Part shown: in pieces, positions 54,668-64,000 of the stretch
Layout of the letters: every line of letters starts with the position of its first letter
How positions within the stretch are numbered: position 1 is the stretch's first letter
Assembly (NCBI GenBank): GCA_028753945.1
Contig: JAPNXP010000008.1
Span: 2,790,001 to 2,854,000, forward strand
Direction of reading: 5' to 3'
Source: Hexactinellida sp. DTS-2022
Taxonomy: Eukaryota; Porifera; Hexactinellida
Length of the DNA: 64,000 nucleotides
Notes under the pieces: generated by a model
What the model saw: the letters and a program-made list of their open reading frames with translations, nothing else
Databases searched by the model: none
What the model was told of the DNA's origin: nothing
Program-made: the position numbers and the translations under genes

Positions 54668-54905
54668 ATTTTTCAGCCAATTAAATTGCAGTCTCAGTTA
54701 GGCTTCTATAATGCATAATTAACAGCTGATGGTTTTGTCACCTTTTGAGAGGGAAGATATGAATATTTTTCTTAGATATTAGAACTTGTTCCTAGATACA
54801 CTATTCCCCACCCCCCTGCCAAATTTCAAGTCTGGACCTCTTACCAATTCCTCAATCAATTCTGAACAAACAAACAAACAAACAAACAAACAAAAAAAAC
54901 AAATC
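54668..54905 (+). repeat. Retroposon (LINE/SINE) 3' end
   Basis: CTGCCAAATTTCAAGTC followed by an AACAAACAAACAAACAAACA tail. Sister of 39685-39990. Confidence 0.65.
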
Positions 54906-54929
54906 ATTGTGATTTAATATACAAGATAA

Positions 54930-56558
54930 TTATAAAAATTATTAAAAATTTAACACCAATTTCAATGTCAACTTTAATATTATTGAGTTTATTTATTTAT
55001 TTGTTATAAATAGTAAATAAAATTAATATGGCTACAATATTTCAATTCTGCTCACTCGATAAACCCTAATAAAGTTGAGTCAGCAGGGTTGATAAAAATC
55101 ATGATTTAAAAAAAAAAATCAAAAAAAATCCGATTTTTTTAATTTAGATTAGATTTTTTGATTTAAATCAGAGTTTTTGATTTTAATTGTTTTTTTGCAA
55201 TCTATATCACACTGGCGTATATTATTTGGCTAATAGATTAACTACATTGATAATGACTCATTATCATTGTAATTTGACTCATTATCAATGTTTTTCTTTT
55301 TTTTTCGCCCAAAAAACAATTATCATAAAAAATCTGATTTAAATCAAAAAATCCGATTTTTTTGATTTAAATCAGATTTTTGATTTAAATCATGATTTTT
55401 ATTAATAAAAATCATTGATTTAAATCAAACAACCCTGTAATAAACCAATTGGAAGTATCTATTTAAGTCAAATAAAGACTGAATTAAATATAATTAATTA
55501 CGTCAGTATATGAATAGTGCAAGAGTATTCTTGCAGAATGAAATATATTCACTTAATCTGTCGTTGTTATGGAATGTAGTATCTTAGTTTTCAATGAGAA
55601 AATAGAAGCCTACTAGAAAGTTGGATCAATATACTAATCAAGAGTTGAAACAATATTAATAGATTTAAACACTTTTACTTTAATTGAAGTGTTAGTAAAC
55701 AAAGGAAATTTGCAACTTAACTGTGACACAAACGAAACCCAATTTTATAATTCGTGCACAGTGAAAAGGTGTAGAATTAAATTATGTATTGAATGCATAT
55801 AAATTTAATATTCGGGCACTATTAATTGTTCCTGTTGTGACATTAAACAGGTGCGAAAATGTAACAAAAAATCGTGACAGCAGGTGCACATCTGTAACAC
55901 ATGGACACCTGTCCTGAAAATTTCAGTTCTTAGATAAGTTAGCTCGAATTAATAAGTAGAACAAATACAATTATATCAAGTTGAAACAATAGACTAATAT
56001 TTAACTGTTTTACTTGATCTGAAATGTGTGGAAACACAGGAAAATGGAACCCAATAATGGCACATACCTAGGAAAAGTGAATATTTGTGATCTGCAAAAA
56101 GGTGTAGAATTAAATTATCTATCCAAATATGTAAATTTTATCAAGCTCACCATTAAATATGTCATGTTATGAGCCATAATTAGTTTAGATTGGTGTGAAA
56201 TTCTTTGGTCAAAAATCGTAACTCCAGGTGCAAATTGACGGTTACTTCCGCAACTTCCTATCAATTTTCACCATTTTCTCTATATAGGTGTGGTCAGGGC
56301 AACGTCGACGGAGAAAAAAAAATGTTAAATTGCATCCTGTGCCGACGCATTTCCCTTTGGAGGCACTACATTTGGTCTTTGGGTAACTAGTAGTGCCTCC
56401 AAAGGGAAATACAGGCTGCAATTTTGGATTTTTTCGAAATATCATGAACGCCTCAAGGTGTTTACACCCATTAATCAAGTTGTTACGGGACAAAGGAACG
56501 ATTGGTAAATTTCAAGCTTCTTTCTATCTTAAACCATGTTGAGTTTAATACCATTCAT
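54930..56558. repeat. Hairpin-unit repeat, copy D
   Basis: Inverted relative to the 35130-39680 array. The hairpin at 56330-56432 is diverged (TTTCCCTTTGGAGGCACTAC / GTAGTGCCTCCAAAGGGAAA). It is interrupted by the MITE 55084-55437. Confidence 0.65.
55084..55437. mobile_element. hAT-like MITE (GATTTAAATCA family)
   Basis: Begins CAGGGTTGATAAAAATCATG and ends AAATCAAACAACCCTG. Also shares TACATTGATAATGACTCATT with the other copies. Confidence 0.8.
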
Positions 56559-58620
56559 CGTGACCTACGTTATATAAGGCCTGTTGTATGACAGTTTTAC
56601 TACCATGACAGACTTACTACCTCTATTACTAGTACCATGGATGTTCTCTATCCATGACAGATTTACTACCTTACATGGCAGAATTACTACCCTTTGATCA
56701 TGACTTGACTATTACTATGCACTTTTAATGGCTTCTTTCTTTCTTCTACTTGACTAAATACAAACAGCATGTACGTATTCAATATAGGAAGTATTTACTT
56801 GTATCTTAAAAATTTGACTTGCTCTATCATCTATATAATTGACATTTCTACATCCGCCTTCCCCGTATTCATTATTCACTAGGTAAATTAATATGTATAG
56901 CAATGTGAACGGTATAGCAAATAGATAATTATTCTAACATCGGAGATAGGAACTATTAATGGATTTAACAATACATAACCTATTGGGAAATCTGAGAATA
57001 TATTAGCTGTCAAAAACCGTATCGCTCTACTCAATAATAATTGCATCACTGAAGCTGTCTGCGTAAAAAGTTGTAGTACGACTATGTATCATGTCAATAA
57101 TTTCACCAAGTTGATAGCCTGAGGCACGCATTTTAAAATTTCGTCTCGCGAATTTTGTTGAGTTCAATAAATCGCTCGGCAAAATAACATGGGAAAGAAA
57201 ATTCACAAGCTTTGAATATTCAGAGATATTCATTATTGTATGTGATTTCTTGAATCAAGACTATAATTTGTGTACTTTCTTAAATCGATGAGTAGAATAG
57301 ATAATATAAATGAATTACCATTTCCTAATATTTTGAATACCTGCTGTTTGTATTTAGTCAAGTAGAAGAAAGAAAGAAGCCAATAAAAGTGCATAGTAAT
57401 AGTCAAGTAGAACTAAGAGTTGCGAGATGAGAACTCAAGTCATGATCAAAGGGTAGTAATTCTGTCATGTAAGGTAGTAAATCTGTCATAGATAGAGAAC
57501 ATCCATGGTACTAGTAATAGAGGTAGTAAGTCTGTCATGGTAGTAAAACTGTCATACAACAGGCCTATGCACCAACTTTGTGAAACTGGACCATGGATTA
57601 AAGGAAGGCTATTGATAAATAGGTTATTTATCGTTATCTAAATAACTAGTAGTGATAGACCTCATAAATGTTCTATAACTATATAGGAACATGATATCAA
57701 GGTATACATAGCACCCTTCAGAATTGAGCTGTCATCATTTGATTACGTAATCGCTATGTTTGGTGGGTATTATCGTGTTTTTATAGCCCGCTTTTAACAT
57801 AGTTAGACGCGTTATAAATGTTCAAAATTGGAACATGATGATGCCCATAACTAGTTAAATGAAACATATCTAAATTATAAATGGAATGTTGACACATTCC
57901 TAGGTTGCCAGGGAAATGTATATTTCCTAAGATGAGTCATAACTTAAAAACTATCGATTTTATGTAAACTAGGCTAGTACTGATCTATCCGCAATAGGTA
58001 ACTTCCTATTCATTGATAATACATTTTCTAGGCCTAACTTCAATAATTTTTGAGATAATGAGTGTATTACCTCATAAGGAATTAAGTGCTAATTATCTTA
58101 TTATCTCAAAGATTATTGTAGTTAGGCATATATAATGTATTATCAATGAATAGGAAGTTACCTATTGCGGATAGATCAGTACTAGCCTAGTTTACATAAA
58201 ATCGATAGTTTTTGAGTTATGGCTCATTTTAGGAAATATACATTTCCCTGGCAACCTAGGAATGTGTCAACATTCCATTTATAATTTTGATATGTTTCAT
58301 TTAACTAGTTATGGGCATCATCATGTTCCAATTTTGAACATTTATAACGCGTCTAACTATGTTAAAAGCGGGCTATAAAAACACGATAATACCCACCAAA
58401 CATAGCGATTACGTAATCAAATGATGACATAGCTCAATTCTGAAGGGTGCTATGTATACCTTGATATCATGTTCCTATATAGTTATAGAACATTTATGAG
58501 GTCTATCACTACTAGTTATTTAGATAACGATAAATAACCTATTTATCAATAGCCTTCCTTTAATCCATGGTCCAGTTTCACAAAGTTGGTGCATAGGCCT
58601 TATATATAACGTAGGTCACG
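56559..58620. mobile_element. Large foldback element with a second foldback inside one arm
   Basis: Outer ends CGTGACCTACGTTATATAAG and, inverted, CGTGACCTACGTTATATATA, flanked by CATTCAT at 56552-56558 and 58621-58627. The arms (56559-56582 plus 57561-58050, and 58110-58620) match almost perfectly for about 500 bp. The left arm is split by the element 56583-57560. No transposase. Confidence 0.85.
56583..57560. mobile_element. Nested TIR element, flanked by AGGCCT
   Basis: Ends GTTGTATGACAGTTTTACTA and its complement. TIRs are about 200 bp with repeated ATGACAGATTTACTACC. Flanking AGGCCT at 56577-56582 and 57561-57566. The central part holds an open frame on minus (57233-57027, 68 codons) that I do not recognise. 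Confidence 0.75.
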
Positions 58621-58855
58621 CATTCATTCATTATGTATTGATAATAGATTATATAAAAAGTTAATTATTTAGCAATGTTATCCACGGTGAGTTGAGTTAA
58701 ATAATTCATTGTATTGAAATACAACAATTACATAAGAAGGCAGCTCGAATTCACAAGTTAAATCAATTTAATTATTATAAGTTGAAACAATAGAGTAAGG
58801 TTCAAAATTACTGTTCTCAGCCATATGCGTGAATAATTATACAGTAAACCTTTTA

Positions 58856-59000
58856 AAAGTGAACACCCTGGGGACCAGCAAAAACGCTCACTTTTGAGAG
58901 GTGTTCACTTTTCATGATTTATTATAACGTGTGGTGTCACTGGTGTGTCTAAAGCAATGGGGAAAATTTGGGCCCGAGAAAAAGTCTATATATCACCAAG
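58856..59000. mobile_element. AAAAGTGAACACC MITE, truncated copy
   Basis: TACAGTAAACCTTTTAAAAG, then GTGAACACC and GGGGACCAGC, in inverted relation to 59308-59475. Homology ends near 58990. Confidence 0.6.
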
Positions 59001-59307
59001 TCGCACCCTATCACCGTCAAGACTTTGTATATCAACGAACTGTTCCACAGAATCTATTTGCGATATTTGTTTCAATCCCGATCCCGATTTTCAATCCCGG
59101 GATCCCAATGTTTTTATGCTATATAGCTATATAGTATTACTGTATTAGTGATTATATAATTGCCTTGACCGAAAGTTAACAATGGATAAATCATAAAATA
59201 CTGTTACCATTTAGTGCTTCGTACTTGTTAGTTAGGTAGAATAACGAAGGTAACAGTATTTTAGTGCTTAACAAATAACAATAACAATATTTCATATATT
59301 AACAAGT

Positions 59308-59475
59308 ACAATAAAACCTCCAAAAGTGAACACCTCTAAGAAATGAACAACTCCAAATATGAACACTTTCTCGATCCCCATATTTCCCCCATTGCTTTAG
59401 ACACACACATTATGATATATCATGAAAAGTGAACGTTTTGGCTGGTCCCCAAGGTGTTCACTTTCTAAGGTTTAA
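59308..59475. mobile_element. AAAAGTGAACACC MITE, fuller copy
   Basis: AATAAAACCTCCAAAAGTG to GTTCACTTTCTAAGGTTT. Inverted ends, internal repeats of TGAACAC. A further left-end fragment is at 59819-59881. Confidence 0.65.
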
Positions 59476-59567
59476 CTTTTATTACGTATGCGCAAATAGC
59501 GTAATGTATGCACAATGTATACTTTTAATACTGATTTATCAATAATTCAATTGTGCTCTATAATTCA

Positions 59568-59766
59568 GGCTTGGGGCTGATTACGATAACAATCGTAATC
59601 GATTGTAATCGATTACAACATTTCCTGTAATCGTAATCACACACTAGGAATCAGCCCCAAGCCCCCAACGTAGGCTTGGGGTTGATTACGATTACAATCG
59701 TAATCGATTGTAATTGATTACAACATTTCCTGCAATCGTAATCACTCACTAGTAATCAGCCCCAGG
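59568..59766. repeat. Tandem pair of a small TIR element (GGCTTGGGGCTGATTACG)
   Basis: Two copies of about 95 bp in a row, each running from GGCTTGGGG(C/T)TGATTACG to TAATCAGCCCCA or GGAATCAGCCCCAAGCC, with ATCGTAATCGATTGTAAT inside. Confidence 0.75.
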
Positions 59767-59889
59767 TCTGGCTCTATTATACATCCGATATCACTAAGCC
59801 CTATCCGATATCACTAAATACAGTAAAACCTCCAAAAGTGAACACCTCCGAGAAATGATCAACTCCAAAAATATGAACACTTAATTAAA

Positions 59890-61930
59890 GTGTGAGTAAA
59901 CAAAGAAATTTCAATCCCCATTTCTGGCAGAAATTAAACCCATTTTTAAAAATTTTCTTCTCCCATCAGACGCAGAATTTTAAGATGAATCCAAATATGA
60001 AATAAAATTTGGGGGTTTTGAGTTATGGACCAGACAAAATATGAAAGGTGTTAAAGATGTGTCCAAAATTGGTTAATCAAAAATCGTTACCCCAGGTGCA
60101 AATTATACGTCGACTCCGAACCTACATGCCAAGTTTCAGCCCTCTATGTATATAGGTGTGGCCAGGGCACCTGCTACGGGGAAATAAAAATAATAATAAA
60201 AAATTGCAGCCTGTGCCGACGCATGTTCCTTTGGTGGCACTATATTTTGGTGGTGGTTTATTGATAGAGCCTCCAAAGGAACATGCTGTCGGCACAAGCT
60301 GCAATTTTTGATTTTTTTTCGCCTAGTCATCATCACTATGAAGGTGTTAAATTATTTCAGAAAGGTGTTTCAGTAGGCAACGACCCTTAGAGTGGTGGAA
60401 GTTTCCATTTAGCTCACTTCATTTGAGAGATATACAAGTTTCAGTAGAATATAATCTGTGATGACTCAGCATTTTTAAAGTGCGTGTTGGGTATTCACCC
60501 AACTCCAACCAACCCATGCGAATTATTTAATTCACAAAATTGTAAAAATACATTTTTTGACGATGTCATCATCACCTCAAGGTGTCAAGACCCACTTGTA
60601 TAGGTGGTACGTGGCATAAGGACCAATTGATAAATTGAAAGTTTGTTTCTATCTTGTATCATCTCTGAGTTTAATAAAATTTAGCTAATTAGTATAAATA
60701 TTTAATTAATAAATTAATAATTTAACACCATTATTATATACAGCAAAATAAATTAAGTTCAATTATTTGCACTTATTATTAATTTTAATCGAATTTCACT
60801 ATCATATTTGAATTCAGCGCACTCAATAACCCCAATAATCCAATTGGAACCGTCTATAAGTTAAATACAAAAGGAATTAATTATAATTAATTACGTCAGT
60901 ACATTAATTGTGCAAGAATATTCTCGCCGAAATAAATATAATCACTTAATCTATCGTTGTTGTGGAATGTAAAATCTTAACGGTTCTATCATAAACCATC
61001 TTTAGTTTAATGCCATTCATTCATTACTTATTGATAATAAATTAAATTATTAGTTATTTATTTTAGCAATGTTATCCACGGTGAGTTGAGTAAAGTCAAC
61101 AAATTCCTTAGGCCGTATAAAATAAATAACTTGTTTATCATCCCCGCCCGCCCCAATGTTAACTATCCGTCCGGATCTATTTATTATTATCTTAGGAACA
61201 TAATCGTACAGATATAAGCTATAAACTTGTGTAAAGTACCTACTATGCCTGATTATTTAATAAGTCCTATATTTTAGAGCATTACTTTAATTATTTGGGC
61301 ATTGTCGTTTTATTTTCTGATTAAATTAAATATTTATATTTATTTTTGGCATAGTATGATGTTATTTGCATATTAATGGAAATAAAAAATAAAAATAAAA
61401 TCCCGTCCGCCGTCCCAATTTTCTCGCAAAATATGGTTGATAAACAAGTAATTTATTTTATGTGGCCTTATATAAATTAATTTAAATAGAAGCCAGCTGG
61501 AATTTATAAGTTAAATCAATATATTTATCGCAAGTTGAAACAATAGAATAAGATTTAACAAATCAAAACAATATAATTATTACAAGTTGAAACAACAGAA
61601 TTAGATTTAACACTTTCAATGGAACTGAAGTGTTAGTAAACAAAGGAAACTTGCAACTCTATTGTAGCACTAACGAAACCCAATTAAAAAATTCGTACAC
61701 TGTGAAAAGGTGTAGAATTTAATTCTCTATCCGTACATGTAAATTTTTTCAAGCTCAATATTAATTATTCCATGTTATGAGCTATAATTAGTTTAAATAG
61801 GTGTTGAAATCATTTGATAAAAAATCGTAACCCCAGGTGCAAATTAGACGGTCCCTCCGCAACTACATGCCAAGTTTCAGCCCTCAATGTATACAGGTGT
61901 GGCCAGGGCACCTGCTAGGGAGAAATAATA
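59890..61930. repeat. Hairpin-unit repeat, copy E
   Basis: One complete unit (59890-61095), inverted relative to the 35130-39680 array, with its hairpin at 60205-60312. A partial unit follows at 61470-61930. The Harbinger-like MITE 61111-61467 is inserted between them. A palindromic motif copy sits at 61950-61990. Confidence 0.75.
61111..61467. mobile_element. PIF/Harbinger-like MITE, intact copy
   Basis: GGCCGTATAAAATAAATAAC at the left, its imperfect complement ending in GGCC at the right, TTA at 61108-61110 and 61468-61470. 357 bp, non-coding. Confidence 0.75.
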
Positions 61931-62144
61931 AAAATAAAGGCAGTGATTCCAATACTGGGCCACTATACTATAGTATAGTCGGCACAGTAATAAAGGCAGT
62001 AAGATTAGATCCCGGAGGTGAAATGGATCGGGAACCCGGGATTGTAAGCCCTAACCATAGACAAGTTAGAAACGTGTGGGGTGGTTATAAACTTTCCAAA
62101 CACAATTCCTAGCCCAAGGATAATACTTTTATTAGCATAGTGTT

Positions 62145-62270
62145 CAGGGCCGGCGCCACCGGGGGTGTCCGGACACCCACTGCCTCAAGGAAATGAAGCG
62201 GTGACACCCACTAGACTATACAGTGGACACCCACTACACCCACATCTCATAACACGTGGCGCCGGCAATG
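62145..62270. mobile_element. Short GC-rich TIR element, TSD GTGTT
   Basis: 126 bp. CAGGGCCGGCGCCAC at the left, GTGGCGCCGGCAATG at the right, GTGTT on both sides. Contains GACACCCACT repeated. Confidence 0.65.
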
Positions 62271-62274
62271 GTGT

Positions 62275-62660
62275 TCCTTTAGATATGTATATGCTCGAAT
62301 AGATTTGTGAATCTTTTGAAAAGTTGAGTAGATTTCCAACCATTTAATAAAACTTGAGTAGATTTGCAATCATTTAATAAAATTTGAGTAGATTCGGAAA
62401 GAACCAATTTTATGTTTGAATGTCAGTAAAAATTGAGTAGAATTGGTGTAAATAAAAACTTGATTATTTTTGAAATTTTCCCGGATTTAACTATGCAGAC
62501 CTAGGTACCTAGGTTAACTTCTTAATCAGAATTTTAATATGATTTCAATTTGATATTGATCATCACTTCGAATATATCAATTGTAAAGGGATCAATAAGT
62601 TATCACTAATAAGTATAAAATATATCTATAAGTTATAATTAAAGCAATCATGAAATGTCA
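62275..62660. other. 3' flank of PLGRKT
   Basis: No further gene seen. AT-rich with a TTGAGTAGATTTGCAATCAT-type short repeat (62290-62420). Confidence 0.4.
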
Positions 62661-62667
62661 TAATTAA

Positions 62668-63093
62668 CTATTTGTTCCTTTTGTGCCTGATAGTCTCAAT
62701 CTCATTGAAGTTTATAGGTCCTCCTGGTATACCTATGGCCCTGTGCTCTTTCAATAGCTTTTCAGCAGTTGAACTGATCCTTTCCATTTTGTTGTGATAA
62801 CCCAGATCTGCCCAGTATAATGTAATGAAAGAGAGGGGGAGCAGAGGTCCAAAGAAAGCTTTGTTTTTGTTCTTAGCAAACCCGGCAAACATGCCAAGTG
62901 TTGCAATCAACGTGAAACTACCGAACCATATAGTTACATCTTGGGCCCTAGCAACTCCCATAGCTGCTTGTTTTCTAAACATTTCGGCTTGCATTATGGC
63001 TTGTCGGTCCATGGTAATCTGACCTTGTTGAATCATGAATTGCTGGGTCTTAATCAGCTGATCTTGCATCATCTTACCTATATTTAGCCCCAT
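62668..63093 (-). CDS. PLGRKT: Plasminogen receptor (KT) homologue
   Basis: A 141-residue single-exon frame beginning MGLNIGKMMQDQLIKTQQFM. The family signature is clear: a Gln/Met-rich N-terminal helix (ITMDRQAIMQAEMFRKQAAM, about 27-46), a first membrane segment (IWFGSFTLIATLGMFAGFA, about 55-73), a short basic loop (KNKNK), a second membrane segment (FFGPLLPLSFITLYWADLGY, about 80-99) and a C-terminal tail. In mammals the protein spans the plasma membrane and its C-terminal lysine binds plasminogen. This frame also ends in lysine (HKRNK), so that feature is kept, although whether it binds anything here is unknown. Length is close to that of vertebrate members. The start Met and the MG context match the family. 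There is no close neighbour on this strand downstream; the next coding block is at 63882. Confidence 0.93.
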   Translation of the reverse strand: MGLNIGKMMQDQLIKTQQFMIQQGQITMDRQAIMQAEMFRKQAAMGVARAQDVTIWFGSFTLIATLGMFAGFAKNKNKAFFGPLLPLSFITLYWADLGYHNKMERISSTAEKLLKEHRAIGIPGGPINFNEIETIRHKRNK

Positions 63094-63099
63094 TTTGCT

Positions 63100-63880
63100 A
63101 TATTAAATTCATTATACAGATTATAACAGTGGTCCAGTGAATGCCGGACAATGAAATACAGTAATTTAAAATAGCATGGGTAAATTGAACCAAGTAGCTA
63201 AGAGGGGTTTGACTTTGTGTAAATTATATTTTTATTTGCATAATTTGTTATTAACATTAGTGTTGTTTTACAGCATCATAATTTTGTTAAGTCATCAGTG
63301 GTTTGTTAAACCGGCTGTTGTTTATTCTTTAGCCACCAGAAAAAGTTAGGTGGTGGCTAAATTAGCCACCATCAAAATTTGATTTGTCGAGCACTGCCTA
63401 CCTTAGCCTACGCTTATGACCTACTTCCTAGTTTTCAGTTTAGGCAAACTAACTTCTTGATGAACAGTGACCTGTAAGGTCTTCTTAAAGTTCAGGTCAG
63501 GTTATTTAAAAAATAGGTTCAGGTTACTCAAAATTCAGGTTAGTTCAGTTCATGACCTGAACTGTGGACAAGCCTAATCAATATATAATATCAAATAATT
63601 AATTTGCTTAAAAATCAAATGGAAATTTCACAAAATTTCAATATACAGAATTAGATACACGATTGTATAGCAAAGTAATTCGAAATCTGCTACATCTTTT
63701 TGGATCTTCTCCATAACTAGTAGATACTAGGGACACAATTAATATTTCCAAACGTATTTGATGTTGACCTCAGCATTTGTGAGATTGTACACAGAGGAAT
63801 AATACTAGTAGTTTTAAAGGATAACGTTAATTAATTAATTAATAATTACCCTAATCATACCAGTGTGGTAGCAAAGTTAA
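63100..63880. other. Spacer between PLGRKT and the last gene
   Basis: No gene seen. 63333-63382 is a small hairpin (TAGCCACCAGAAAAAG / GGTGGCTAAATTAGCCACCA). 63420-63580 has repeats of TTCAGGTTA and GACCTGAAC. Confidence 0.4.
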
Positions 63881-63881
63881 G

Positions 63882-64000
63882 TTAAAGTAGATCATCCCAT
63901 CGAGAAATTGGGCCAGCCGCCATTACTTCTTCCTCCACCCAATTCTCCCAGTTCTCCAAGAATCCTTCATCGTACTCGGTCCTGGCTTCTGCCAGCACAC
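63882..64000 (-). CDS. C-terminal exon of an unidentified protein (partial)
   Basis: An open frame enters from the window end and stops with TAA at 63882-63884. It reads VLAEARTEYDEGFLENWENW, then VEEEVMAAGPISRWDDLL. It is acidic, Trp-rich and probably helical. Base composition (GC-richer than the flanks) and absence of stops support real coding sequence. I do not recognise the family. Confidence 0.55.
   Translation of the reverse strand, partial: VLAEARTEYDEGFLENWENWVEEEVMAAGPISRWDDLL

Overview
The window looks like a transposon-dense intergenic stretch of an AT-rich invertebrate animal genome. Two things point to a metazoan. There are single-copy housekeeping genes of animal type: the RNA polymerase I/III subunit RPAC2 (POLR1D) and the plasminogen receptor homologue PLGRKT. 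There are also spliced genes with canonical GT-AG introns, THAP, NHL and BED/hAT domains, and many short inverted-repeat elements with clear target-site duplications (TSDs). The species cannot be named from this sequence. No rRNA, tRNA, CRISPR array or bacterial-style operon was seen.

Layout. 1-4214 (-): decayed Ty3/gypsy retrotransposon, next to a THAP-domain exon (4310-4821). 5104-8314: 3.2-kb element with two arms of about 1 kb in inverted orientation. 8609-13439: P-element-like transposon with terminal inverted repeats (TIRs) and a TSD. Its THAP/transposase gene is broken and has accumulated smaller elements, including two identical 174-bp copies of one MITE. 13.4-20.0 kb: degenerate minisatellite, hAT-like and pogo-like MITEs, and a foldback element with a 9-bp TSD. 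20281-30007 (-): Ginger/KRBA2-like integrase-type transposase gene, split in two by a 7.8-kb insertion at 21434-29264. 30981-32975 (-): second, worse-preserved P-like remnant. 33208-40137: large element with G-run termini, filled with palindromic and hairpin-bearing tandem repeats. 41925-43660 (-): NHL-repeat pseudogene hit by two insertions. 43962-47254 (+): hAT transposase pseudogene with insertions nested three deep inside it. 47-62 kb: mostly repeats, with POLR1D at 52319-52654. 62668-63093 (-): PLGRKT. 63882 to the end (-): last exon of an unidentified gene.

The most notable system is the 7.8-kb insertion. It carries two tail-to-tail spliced genes. The minus-strand gene has seven exons and 806 codons with every splice phase matching; it encodes a KDZ (Kyakuja-Dileera-Zisupton)-type transposase related to the C-terminal part of HMGXB3. 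The plus-strand gene has four exons and encodes an Ulp1/C48-type SUMO protease with its catalytic residues in place, joined to a PHD finger. The element ends in inverted arrays of a 22-bp GC-rich unit and is flanked by a 9-bp direct repeat. Three younger elements sit inside its introns and none in its exons. One in-frame stop cuts off the last zinc-ligand pair of the PHD finger. It therefore looks like a young, nearly intact autonomous transposon. Its likely logic is a transposase plus a deSUMOylating, chromatin-reading partner; that reading is inferred from family knowledge and not shown by sequence.
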